Below, in pieces: positions 20,648-31,993 of a DNA stretch of 64,000 nt (within the stretch, counting starts at the first letter, position 1; every line of letters begins with the position of its first letter). The DNA lies in the NCBI GenBank assembly GCA_030248135.1, contig JASANC010003229.1, positions 1 through 64,000 of the forward strand, given 5' to 3'. Below the pieces are notes generated by a model. That model had not been told where the DNA came from, searched no databases, and worked only from the letters and a program-made list of their open reading frames with translations. The stretch is from Theristus sp. LFF4_11. Lineage: Eukaryota > Nematoda > Chromadorea > Monhysterida > Xyalidae. The translations under genes were made by a program, and so were the position numbers.

Positions 20648-23600
20648 ATGTGTCCGTTCGACGGAATCGGTGCAGTTTACGGGCAGATCCACTGGCCGCT
20701 CGTTATGGCGATTTGTGTCCTCGGTGTCTGCGGGCATGTTCTGCTGATTTTGGTGCTCACTCGCAAAGATGTACGTGTTTTTTTTTTGGAAATAGTTTTT
20801 TATACATAGATGTACCCGTTATGATGCTTTTTCACGCAAATTTTATTTCATCAAAAAACGAAATTCTTCTCGAAACAACCACATTATCACAGTATAGAGC
20901 AAGACGTGTAACATCCGTTTCCATTCCACATACAGTGTTAGTCTCTGCAGACCGTTGAATTCCGAGTGACAGTGTGTACATGTTGGGTCTTGGCACATGC
21001 TGTTCATACAGTTTTATCGGAGTTTCCTGCTTTTTGCAAAATAAAAATAAATGGAATGGTATGGAATGGAATGGCAAGTATCGACCATTCGATCATCAGG
21101 ATGTATCATCCCGATTGGACAGTGATGAATCACCATGTCGCACTGAAAAAAATTCAAAATTGAAAACTAAAAAAACGTGGACTGCAAAAATAGAAATGGA
21201 AAAAACAAAAAACCTGCAGGTGATCAGCCCAACGAACGTCGTGATGTGCTCGCTGTCCTCGTGTCAACTGTCGCTACTGGCCAGTTTCATGTTCTTCTCG
21301 TTCAATCTGCATTTCGCCGACAAACAGTGCACGAGACGTCTGTGGACGTACGGCTGGGTGGTCAGCCTGTTGGTCAGCGCCAAGGTGAACAGCTACAGTG
21401 CATGCGGTCTGAGAAAGATATCAGATGCAAGCTTATTTTTGGTTCTGTACCCAGCAGCTTGCAATGGCTTTGAACTTATTTCGTTGTGCTATCGCTTGAT
21501 GCTTTTAAAAACGCCAAATAAGAACAGAAGAACCGTGAAATCGCGGCTGTTGCAAAAAATTCTAAAAATGCGATATAAGAGGTCTAATATGTGAACCAGG
21601 TCTTATGAACGGGACTTAGGGTCGCGTAGTTTTCAGTCTTGAAAACAACATTTAGTTCTCAAAGATTCAAAAATTCGCACAAAAAGCGACGCCAGAAACA
21701 CGCACACACAGGCGAACATTCTCGCGCATACGCTCGCCACCATGCACGTCGTGCTGTTGTCCGTGCTGCGACTGATCACGACCACGCGGTCGATAAAATG
21801 CGCCGGCGCGCAGCATTGGTTCACGTACAATCGAGCGATCGTCTGCATCGCCACCCTGCTGCTGCTGGTGCCCATAGCGCTCGTGCCGGACTACTTGACC
21901 GTGCATGTCCGTCGTGGCAACCATCGGCTGTGGTGTGTGCGTGCGAACACGTCGATCGAGCCGTTGACCACCGGTGCAGCAGTGAATGTGAGGCTTTTGG
22001 CAGAGTTTGCCCCGGTGTGACGATTACCACCCACGTGATGCAGGCATTCTGTGTGGAGTGCTGGACTCCTCCTCCCCACAGAATGCGTACCATAATCACG
22101 TGCGGCCACCGGCCAATCATCTAACTGTTTCGAATAAACGTACATTGTACGCGCTGCTTCCGTCAAGCGAGCTTTCACGTTGAACCATTCATTGGTTCAA
22201 TCCATCAATTAAAAATCAGCATTGAACATTTAGCGAAACAAGTGTAGCAAGTTTTAGTGACTTCGAGATGAAACCAAGACAGTCTCTGCATATTCTGAAC
22301 TGAACTGAACGAAAAACTGGAAACAGCAAAAACCACGCGTTTCGAAATATTTTGCAAATTAGTTATTGTCGTGTTTTCCAGACAACACCGAATGATGATG
22401 AAATCGAGTCGTACGAGATCAAGACGACGAAGCTCGGTACGAATCCGACGTATTGGTTCATCAATCTGTTGTTGTTCGCGTGCCTTGGTAAACTGTTGCC
22501 CTGTCTGATTGTCGCCGTGTGCAGTATTGTGCTGACGCTGCAGCTGAGACACTTTTCGAAAAGGTAAAGCAGCTTTCAGTAAACCTGTCACTTCGTATCG
22601 CTGAATACAGAGATATAATCGAATTTGAGAAAAAATGATTGTATGGGGGATGGGGAGGTGGTTTGTTACAAATTAAACGCCCGATTTTTGTGGCCTAATA
22701 GATGGGATGTCTTCGAGATGGAACTTCGATTCCGTTCTTTCTTCTTTCGCGTGCTCTGTACATTCAAAATAGATTTTATCAAATCAAGCCCTCGGTCAAT
22801 CTACGACAACACTTTTGCCTCTTTTTTTGATACGCCGGCCATTTTGGGGGTCAAATGAGGCATGGCACCGATATACCCATTCGACCAAGCGCAAACTTCC
22901 ACGTCAGGTCGCAAAAGCTGACCATCAAACGTCGCCGCCCGCATCCGGAGCACACCACAAAAACGACCACCGCGAATTCGCACAGTCTAGCGCACTCCGA
23001 AGCGAACTCGCTAATCGGCAACAACTGCAATAATAACAACAATGACAATCATTCCAATGCCACAACGAATCATCATCGTTTCGAATCGTCGACCATGCGA
23101 ACGAGCGAACAAAAGTACGCGCGCACGACGAAACTGATACTGGCGGTGATGGTGATGTTCGTCGCCGTTGAGTTGCCCCAGTCCGTTCTGAACGTCATGG
23201 CGGCGATCTTCGGCCGCGGCGCGTTCATGGACTGCTACGCGAAGATCATGGATCTGTTCGAGATGTTGACCGTGCTCTACAGCTCCGTGAACTTTGTGCT
23301 CTTCTGCGCGATGTCGTCCGTCTTTCGGACGCGCTTTCTCGTCATGATACACGTGCTCGAGGGTCAAACGCAGCGAATGTCGCGGCTGGTGAACTATCTG
23401 CGAGTGCAGCTCGATCTGCTGTTCGTGCCGATCATCGGGGAATCGCCGGACGATAAGACGGTCACAGGAGCGGACGGAACGAATCCGCTCGGAAGAACTG
23501 AGAATCGTCAACAACAGCGACTGGAAAAACAGCAGAACGACAACCGGCAATGTGGAGCGGGCGAACAGCGGAACAGTGCTGCGGTCGCAGCGGAAGTGAC

Positions 23601-23733
23601 TGAGATGACGTCACTATTGAGAACCACAAAAACAGCGTTCAATGGTGAGACGAAGCTCGTTGTGAACAACAACAATAACAACTGTGAGCAAATAACCGTT
23701 ATTCTTGACGACAGTGATGAAATTCATTTGTGA
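20648..23733 (+). CDS. Peptide GPCR, DMSR/SRW (myosuppressin-receptor-like) type
   Basis: A 523-residue seven-helix receptor from exons 20648-20770, 21220-21384, 21712-21987, 22382-22563 and 22908-23733; phases 0,0,0,2 fit. TM1 WPLVMAICVLGVCGHVLLIL; TM2 begins SPTNVVMCSLSSCQLSLLAS; TM3 LAHTLATMHVVLLSVLRLIT, with VLRL in place of DRY; TM4 AIVCIATLLLLVPIALV; TM5 LFACLGKLLPCLIVAVCSIV; TM6 LILAVMVMFVAVELPQSVLN; TM7 ends SSVNFVLFCAMSSVFRTRF, with NFVLF in place of NPxxY. The HT...L(A/R)V(L/F)R pattern in TM3, the FVAVELPQ TM6 and the NFVLF TM7 are typical of the nematode DMSR/SRW group of neuropeptide receptors. The third intracellular loop is long and rich in Asn/His, and the C-tail is rich in Gln/Asn. 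The ligand is unknown; a neuropeptide precursor lies 8 kb upstream on the same strand. Confidence 0.9.
20993..21075. repeat. Dispersed repeat fragment in GPCR intron 1
   Basis: GTTCATACAGTTTTATCGGA followed by GTTTCCTGCTTTTTGCAAAA and a short TGGAATGG tandem. The same block stands at 27064-27130, where it precedes GGATGGATGG, and a diverged copy is near 9786. Identity of the parent element is unknown. Confidence 0.55.
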
Positions 23734-24092
23734 TTTGTTTGCGCAGAAATACATACATTCTGATGTTAACGACCTTGAACCGTTCAATCATTTTAGTTCA
23801 AATTTTAATCAGATCCAAACAAGACGAATGTGAAAAACATATCATTTTCTTTTGATTTTCTTTTTCAGCATATCAGAAATTTGAGTTGCTAGCAGTTATT
23901 TCTACTCATTTTTTTTCAAAGCTAAATAACTGTTCAACAAAAAAAGGCTGAACAATAGGTCTGGAGGTCAGAGACATAACACTTGAGGCGAGAGGCTTGA
24001 TCTAGAGGCTAGAGGTTGGCATACGAAGCATAGCCTAGCGGCCCTAACCTGTGATCTCACTCGACCTCGCGCATCGCTTCATGGACTTCTCC
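23734..24092. other. Spacer after the GPCR
   Basis: No gene. Contains a run of GAGGCTAGAGG-type words at 23960-24020. Confidence 0.5.
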
Positions 24093-24365
24093 CACGCGAA
24101 CATTTTCTGCGGACATTTCCCGCGCGGACAGTTCCTGCGGGGACATTTCTAGCGCGGACATTTCCTGCGGCGAACATTCCGTTTGGAAATTTTCCGCGGG
24201 AACTGTCTGCGCTGAACAAGTCCGCCGCAGGAAACGTCCGCGCGGAAAATGTCCGCAGCGGGAAATGCCCGCGCGGGGAATGTCCGTTTGTGAAACGTCC
24301 GAGCGGGAAATATCCGCCGCGGGAAATGTCCGTTTCGGAAATGTCCACGCGGGAGATATCCGGAT
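24093..24365. repeat. GC-rich inverted minisatellite
   Basis: A series of 13-18 base units. In the left half they read GCGGACATTTCC and in the right half GGAAATGTCCGC, so the tract is a large imperfect palindrome of repeats. The turning point is near 24185-24235. Base composition is strikingly GC-rich against AT-rich flanks. No protein is supported from either strand. Confidence 0.75.
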
Positions 24366-24851
24366 ACGGTTTTACCGACACATGCAAAATGTGCAACTGA
24401 AAGAAAGCCATGCGCCAAAAACTGAATTTCAAAAATATTGCTCATCGTTTGCGTGCCCAGCTATTATTTTTGCTTTGTTGTGTAACAGTCATTTTTTATT
24501 TGTGAAAACAACAACAACACTCCAGTGAAACCATTCGTTCAGAACGACGTTGAAAATTTGAACTGAAACGTGAAATATTAAAAAACGCACAGCATGCAAA
24601 CGCAGCGCACACTTTCCGTAACAGTCAGTTGTTTCGTTGCTGCCTGTAATTATTCGCAACAAGACGCGCCAGGGTAACAAACAACTACTGAATGTTAAAG
24701 GTGCACAAAACTTTATCAACGTCAAACCGTTTTTCACACTGCGGTCATGGTTAATGAGTTTACAATTCTTAAATCGTGAAAAAATCATCTGTTTTTTGCG
24801 CAAACAAATTTATAAATGCCCTGCAGATCAAAGCTTTGAGACACGAAAATC

Positions 24852-27800
24852 ATGAATCGGTTTCTGGTCGCCGGTATTTGGTGCGGTATTCTGGCGAACG
24901 TGGTATTACCGCATTGGAATGTGATCACCTACCAGGGACGTGACTATCGGCCGGTTGGTTTCATTTATTTTTTTTGTAACCCCGAGTCCAGAACTTTGAA
25001 AATGTAGGTCCAAATCCTACTGGGTTTCAAATTGTTTTCTTATAATTCCAGCATTTCTTTCCAAATTGGCATACCATTTGCCACACTCACTGTCCAATAA
25101 ACTGTAAGGATCGGTCTGTCTTGCTTGAGGTAGCGCCAGTGATTTTATCCTGATTTGTGGGCAATTCCAACTTCGATTCCCCAAGTCAATCTTATTTCCG
25201 GGCCAATGTGCAGAAACGGGGTTTCATTTGCTAACATCGCCGCCAAAAAGCGGCTTGAATGTACAGTACATTGTATGCCAAAAATGATTGCACATTTGAT
25301 TAAAGAGTTATTTTTCTGATTTCCAACACAGAAAAAAAGACTTTTTTTGGCACACTCAGATGGAGAACGAGGAACGGTTCCAAGAGTGCTGCAAGAAGCA
25401 TCCGGGCATCGGTTGGCGTTGTGTGAATGTCTGCTCATACAAGATGATGAATTGGTCTTTGGTTAGTTTTGCAACTGTGGAGAAGAATAAAGTCAACAAA
25501 ATAATTTTAGTCAACACACGGATGTTGAACATCCGATCAACATTCTGTTGAGAACTCACTCGACAGCTTGTTACCACACTATTGAGCATTTTGTTCACTT
25601 GTTTTTCACAGTGCATAATGCGATGATTTTTATTCTTAATTCGAATAATTCGTACAACTCACTGAACTGCGCAAAACATAACAAGTGGAATCATACATGT
25701 AGTATCTTTCTTATTAAACGTGTCCCAATATGCGTTTGCACATACAGATACAGAAAATGTTTCATGGCTGCGCAGCAATTTGAAATCAGCGACACTTAAC
25801 GCATTCTGACGGCAGATTTGTGGAAGAAATTGAGAAAAAAAAATTTAATCTTGAATTGAATTGAACTCAACTAACTTTTAAAAAAATTTACTTTTAAAAT
25901 TTAATCGGTTGCGCACAGGTTCAACCGTTGACACAAGGCGAGCGAAAGAATTGCACTTATGAGGAGCTGTGGAATGCTGCCGAGTGTCTCGCTGGGCATC
26001 ACGACAATAGTCAGTGTTGCATCCGGCAGGACCTGCCAAATGTGTGTAAGATGTTTTTATGTTGGTTCCGAGATTTATTGCGCGCATAGATTGGTAAACA
26101 GGTTCATGCGTGACGCGCAAATTTAAAATTGGCAAAGTGACCCGAGTCCCCTGAACAGGACCGAGTCACCTTGGCAATTTTCAATTGCCTTATAAAGACT
26201 AAAACTGTTTTCCTTTCTACGCCTGCACACGCATTCCTTTTCAGAATCTAAAAAAACTGATTATGTATGTGCCAAAAAAGCTGAATGGTGTTCTTGTTTG
26301 TTTGAAACGAAAATGTTGAACAACAAATCGAAAGTCTTTTGGTTCCGAAACAAATTGTTTGAACCGCTACGTGAAACGTCAGAAAGCCGCTTTTCAATCT
26401 GCCATTTTGCAAATCGCAATCGCCCTGTACAGCGCTGCATTCCGCTGTGTCGCCCGGCGCAAGTCGACCAACGAGTTCGTGGCACCAACGAACGACCCAA
26501 CGGCACCTACCAGGATTGCATCAATCAATACCAGAAAAAGATCCTGAGGTTTGTCCGCCTGTGCTTTATCCTGCGATATGCACTGAAACGAGGAGAAAAA
26601 CGGAACAGATGTGTACGGTGCCCAACTACAGGGTGTTTCAGAAGGTGTTTGACGCGTTATTTCTCGAGTTTTGTTAAATTTTAGATAGTTGTTTAGGAAA
26701 GTTCAACTTAGATTTGTGCGAAATTTCAGAGAAATATATTTACCTGCACACGAATGACAGAGCAAAACAGAACAAAAATCTAAAATGGACCAGAAAATAC
26801 CAGATCAGGCGATCACCGGACAACAAAGGACAACACTCAATCGAAACATTCAAAGTAACACTTTAAAATGTGTGTGGCGATAACAGCAAAATCAACAACA
26901 GCGACAACAGTCAACTCAATCAAATTTCTCAAGGTATGTATCCACCATGAGCCTCAATGCATTGCATTACCTCTAATAAACCCCATGATGGTTTATTTCT
27001 TCAGCGACTTCTGGGGGTGGGGGTTTATTTTTTGGGGGGGGGGTTTGGGGGGGTCTCCGAATTTCATGCTGTTCATACAGTTTTATCGGAGTTTCCTGCT
27101 TTTCGCGAAATAAAATGGATGGATGGATGGATGGGGGGTTATTTGGAAACCATTTTTAGGGGTGGGCAAAATGGCTAAAATACCTTCCATGGCAGGAAGG
27201 AAGTCGCAGAAACTTCTACTTTTCACAGAGATTTCATTTTGTAACAGCCTTTTGTAATGAAATTACCATTAACTCATCCCTTTGGGGCCTTTGGTATCAC
27301 AATTTCACCAATGTCACTGCATTCAGCCACTGAATTCGCTGGGTATGTGTTTCAAACAGGTTTCTAATAAACCCCATGGGGGTTTATTTTTGGGGGGGGG
27401 GGATTATTTGGAAACTTGTCGAGGGGGTGGGGGTTTATTTTTTTGGGGGGGGGTTAATTTTGGGGGGGGGGGTTAATAGAGGTAATACGGTATCCGTCAC
27501 GGCCAAAACCACCTTCTCGCGCATGTACGCTGTTCTAGCACGTCCCAAAAGCCGGTAAATATGAAAAAAAAAAACAAAAACAAATCAATCGGACTAAAAA
27601 AAACATTTCGCATTCATGCATGCAACGACTCGGCGGCATACAAGCTAATGTTTCGCGCCGGTGCCAAACAAGAACCCCCAGTTGCGTGCTGAAATATATG
27701 TTTCTGTGTGTTTTGCTCTGTCATTCGTGTGTAGGTAAATGAATTTCTCTGAAATTTTGCACAAGTCTAAGTTGAATTTTCCTGAACAACTGTCTAAAAG

Positions 27801-28342
27801 TTCATTGAATATGGTTCAACACAGCTCGAGAAATAACGCGTCAAACACCTACCCACTACTTTTGAAACACCCAGTATACTGATCTGAACTTTCGTCGCAC
27901 AAGTGTATAGGCTGTTCAGTGCCAGTAATGAACGGTTCAGGTTTTTGCTCGAATTTTCGATTTGGCGTCCGTGGACTCGAAGAATCGAAACTCACAGAGC
28001 ATTGTATTGTACTGTTGCTCAAGTAGCGAAAATCTGATCGAAAGAAATACACGTTTTGAGCACTGACTAGCGAGGAGATGCCACGATTTGTGCGTGTGTG
28101 TTTCGGAAAGCCAAAAACTCGCTGGGCGCGCAACTTCGTCGTATTTTTGATACATTTCTAAGTTAACCCTATTATGACCCATTACTCTTGTGCTTTTAAG
28201 GTGTCACAATGAGTACACGGAGTCCAGGCCGACCTACACGCAGTTCCACGGTCATCAAATCGCCCGTCAGCACATGCATTTCAGTCGACAGTACAATTAC
28301 GGACCACCCTACAGCGTTCGCCATCCGCATGTGCATGGCTGA
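24852..28342 (+). CDS. Secreted DB-module protein
   Basis: About 194 residues from exons 24852-24953, 25360-25461, 25919-26041, 26433-26548 and 28201-28342. Phases are 0,0,0,2; the third donor (AAT/GTGTGT) is the least certain. The N-terminus is a signal sequence (RFLVAGIWCGILANVVL). The core has the nematode DB cysteine pattern: FQECCKKHPGIGWRCVNVCSY, then ECLAGHHDNSQCCIRQDLP and RCIPLC. DB modules are nematode-specific secreted domains of unknown role. The last exon gives a tail rich in His, Tyr and Arg (FHGHQIARQHMHFSRQYNYG). The 1.65-kb final intron contains a mariner-like element with a family C element inside it. Confidence 0.85.
26629..27874. mobile_element. Mariner-like element hosting a family C MITE
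   Basis: Ends CAGGGTGTTTC and GAAACACCCAG lie next to TA. The subterminal repeats GTGTTTGACGCGTTATTTCT and CGCGTCAAACACCTAC plus GAATGACAGAGCAAAAC/GTTTTGCTCTGTCATTC show arms over 100 bp long. The middle is the family C copy at 26964-27493 and no transposase remains. It lies in the last intron of the DB gene. Confidence 0.7.
26964..27493. mobile_element. Family C MITE (G/C-run arms)
   Basis: Right end GAGGTAATACGGTAT matches copies at 42997-43453 and 58867-59314. Arms contain long G runs separated by TTTATT/TTAAT. The middle carries ATGAAATTACCATTAACTCA and the AGGAAGTCGCAGAAACTTCT word. An inserted dispersed repeat (27064-27130) lies in the left arm. Non-coding. Confidence 0.75.
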
Positions 28343-28524
28343 AGATCCCGTTTTTTTGTATTTGTGGAAAAACAGTTTTCAGTATTGTAGAACCGATTCG
28401 ACTCTATTCTGTAAAAAAACTGTCCACTGCATTCTGAAGTGGCTTTTGGTGTTTAGGCTGGTGATTTTGACGACTGATGTGTAACGTGGTGTCCCATAGT
28501 TAGCGTTGTGTAAACACCAACTAC

Positions 28525-28742
28525 GGAATGAACTAAACATGACAGCTTTTTTCAGGGTGCAAGGAGCGCGCGAAATTTGAATGAAAGAAAAAAGATGTTC
28601 AGAAACCAAATTGTATGCCAAATGTGACGCGTTTTTTAGACTCATGGATCCTTCCTGCTATTCTGTTCATTCTTGCTCCCTTGAACACATGATTAGGAGT
28701 TATGTTGGCATTTTTGAAAAAGACAACTCCTAGTCTGCGGTC
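28525..28742. repeat. Repeat H copy
   Basis: AGGGTGCAAGGAGCGCGCGA through CAACTCCTAGTCTGCGG, also found at 16090-16260 and inverted at 6690-6910. Here it is not attached to family A ends. Non-coding. Confidence 0.65.
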
Positions 28743-29227
28743 ACGTTTTCTTTTTTGTCTAGATTATGCGTTTTTTCGGCAGCAACAAGATGAGAATTAC
28801 AATAATGGCTCTTCACAGAAACAAGATTGAGAAAAAAGTCACAAAACCATAACATGTATGCCCGTCACCGTAATTACACCGTTTTCTTGGCTTGCGTTTA
28901 AAAAGCCTACTTTTCGCCTAGAGTCCCCAATCATCTGCGCCGAAAGTGTGCGGCTGCGGCATACAATTGCACTCACACACTTCGCAGACGTTTTCCGTTT
29001 TGTCTCAAATTTTACAGTGTCTCGTATTTTACAATAACAGAATTGACGAATCAACAACCACACATTTGAAAGACACGACCGCAATTGAATGGAATGTGAA
29101 CGATTGAGTGATGACAACGATGTGAACGATGTGAGTGATGTGAACGATGGGATGACAAAAATGGAAAAAAAATATTTTTTTTTACAAAAATAAAAAAACA
29201 CACATCCAAAACCAACTGGCCAGCAAC
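28743..29227. other. Region 3' of the LRR gene
   Basis: Probably includes the LRR 3' untranslated region. A short array of GTGAACGATGTGAGTGATGT-like words lies at 29090-29150. No separate gene was found. Confidence 0.5.
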
Positions 29228-31825
29228 CTATGACTTCACTTGTACGTTCGCCACGCGCGGCGGCTTCGCGACCCGTCGCCCGCCGGACGACACTCGGAAG
29301 TTCGCATCGCGCGCAAAGTCGACGACCACCGACTGCGAACCGTCGGCGTTCTTTTGCGTCTTGAAGCGGTCGCCGGTCAGAATCCACGGCGGCAACTCGG
29401 GCACCACGTCGACAGCCCGCGCGTGCGCACCGCCCTGGCCGATCCGTCCCGCACCGCGCAGCAGCGGGCCGGCGGGCGGCGGCGCCACCGCGATCGGACC
29501 CGGCGGCACCACCACCGGCGGCGTCGTCGTTGTGCGTGCGGTCGTCGCGGTCACGACGGGTCGCGGTATTGAGGTCACCGGGCGCACGCGGGCACCGTTC
29601 GACTGATGAACCTCGTCCGTCAGCGACGGGCCGAGATTCAGTTGACTGAGGTCGCGCGCGACAAACGGGCCGATCGGGCGACGCGTCAGACGCCAGAAGC
29701 GTTCCATGTTCGGGCTGCCCCTACGGCCCGCCGTTGCCGCGGTGGCGGCCGTCTGTGGACGAACGGCATGCGTGTGACGACGGGTCGTCGGGCGCACCGT
29801 GGTCGTTGGTTTTGTTGTTGTCGTCGTCGTCGTGGTCGTGGTCGTGGCTGAACGAAGTGTTTCTTCGTCATTTCAAAATAGTTTTTTTTTCACTGCATGT
29901 TAGTGGTGGAGTGTTTTCAATGGTGAACTGTTGGAAACAGATACAGAAACACAGTTTGCAAGATCGCGGTTTCTGAAATCCACCAAATCCTGATCAAAAG
30001 GAAACGTTGCCCCTCCGGTACGCCAAAGAGGTCGCTTCGAATCGTACATGAGGTTTCAAAAATTCCAAAGCAAACAAAAATCCACCAGGAGTTAAAACCA
30101 ACTACCATCTCCGAAGACCTCACTCACTCGTCGTTGTCGTCGGCGTTGTGCGCGCGTGTTTCGCGCAACAGTCCGGCGGCGGCGGCATTTGCTTCCGCGT
30201 GGGACAGGCGTCGCTGATCTCGCGCGTGTAGTCTCGTTGGCAAACGTCGTTCGCTTCGTTCAACAGGTGGATCGGACGACCACCTTGCACGATGTGGTAG
30301 CCGTCCTGCGCGCAGACGAGCGGGTTTTCTGCGCGCGAACAAAATCGAAACGGTTTTTTTGTGTCATCGAAGCGATGGTATGTTTCGCAATAACGCTGCT
30401 TGATGAGCGATAAGAATTGGGTTGGTTCTTCTGGCTTCTTTCTCCTTGGTCCTTTTGCCCAATGCGTAAAAGCGTTTTTTTTTGTTAGTCACATAATTCT
30501 AACCAGGGTGCTGTTTGTTTGCAAAGTTATTTGGTTTACTATTTTGATTATCGACAAACGGCTCATGCTTGCGGGCAAAAATGCTGATCAAACATTCTCT
30601 GTTTCTCCACGTAGCGTCGTACCTTGCAACAACACGGTCACGTGACTGCTTGCGGCGAGCGCACCGGGTTGAATTACCTGCAATAGCATCAAACGTTAAT
30701 AAAATGCTGCAGTTTTAAGCAGCATAAAACGTGTAATGAAGCACAACAACAATTGCCGCGTAGTCAGTCCAGCTTTGAAAAACGAAACAACAAAAAGGCC
30801 AAGAGCAAACCTGAATTCTGTTAAAACTGAGATCAAGCATATGCAGGTTGGCGAGATGACTGAACGACAACGGTTGCACCAGTCGAATGTTGTTGTTTGC
30901 CAGAGACAGTTGACGCAAGAATGGGACTCCCTGAAAACGCAACTATCCTTCCAGAAACGTCGTTCTGGACCGGCAGGTCTGACCGGAATCTGACCGGAAT
31001 TACAAATAGAAGTGTCCAAACATCACTGACACATAACAAAAGAAATCCGGCAAACCACTTATTAAATAAAAAGAGCATAAATTAAGAGCATAAAACATAT
31101 AGACTTAAAATCAGCATAAAATTAGAAAAAAACAGCAAACGGATGAAACAAGGGACAATTTCAGGGAACACTGGCGAAGCAGAAGAACTTGAGCCTTGGT
31201 TTACCACAATGTTTTCCCAAAAAATGTTCTCTTTAGGTTTCTCAGTTCGAATGTGCGTTCAAACCTGAAACATTTGCGGGTTGATGGCCGATAGGCAGTT
31301 CTGCGCCAGTAGCAACAACAACAGTGGCGTATTTGAGAACGCACCCGGCGAAATGTCTTGGATGGTGTTTCCTAAAAGCGAATGGAAATAAGTGTGGTTG
31401 GGATCGACAGCAATATTTTAGTTTCACAAATCATCCAGCTATATTTTTCAAAAAACCAAAAACCGTCACAAACTAAACAAAAGTCCACACAAACAAGCTT
31501 TTAAAAGTAACCTTCAATATTCAGCTGCATCAAGCGTTCCAGTCCCGCGAACGCGCCACTGGCTAACTCGGCGACGTTATTATAGCTCATGTCAATGATT
31601 TCCAATTGTTCGAACTGCTGCAATGCGCCGGGCACCACGCTGTTCAAATGGTTGTGGTCAAGGAACAGGTAGCGCAGTTGTGGGACGCTGTTGCCGATGC
31701 CGCTGAAAGGTTGCAAAAGTTATACAAGGAAATCAATCAATAAGTCAATCAATCATTCGATCAATCAGTCAATTAATCAATTAAAAAAACAATCAAACAA
31801 TCAACCAATCAATCAATCAACCAAC

Positions 31826-31912
<87 letters not shown>

Positions 31913-31913
31913 C

Positions 31914-31949
<36 letters not shown>

Positions 31950-31950
31950 T

Positions 31951-31993
<43 letters not shown>

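Noticed and set aside
23011..23550. 179-residue minus-strand frame
   Set aside because: Lies opposite TM6-TM7 of the GPCR, which is far better supported.
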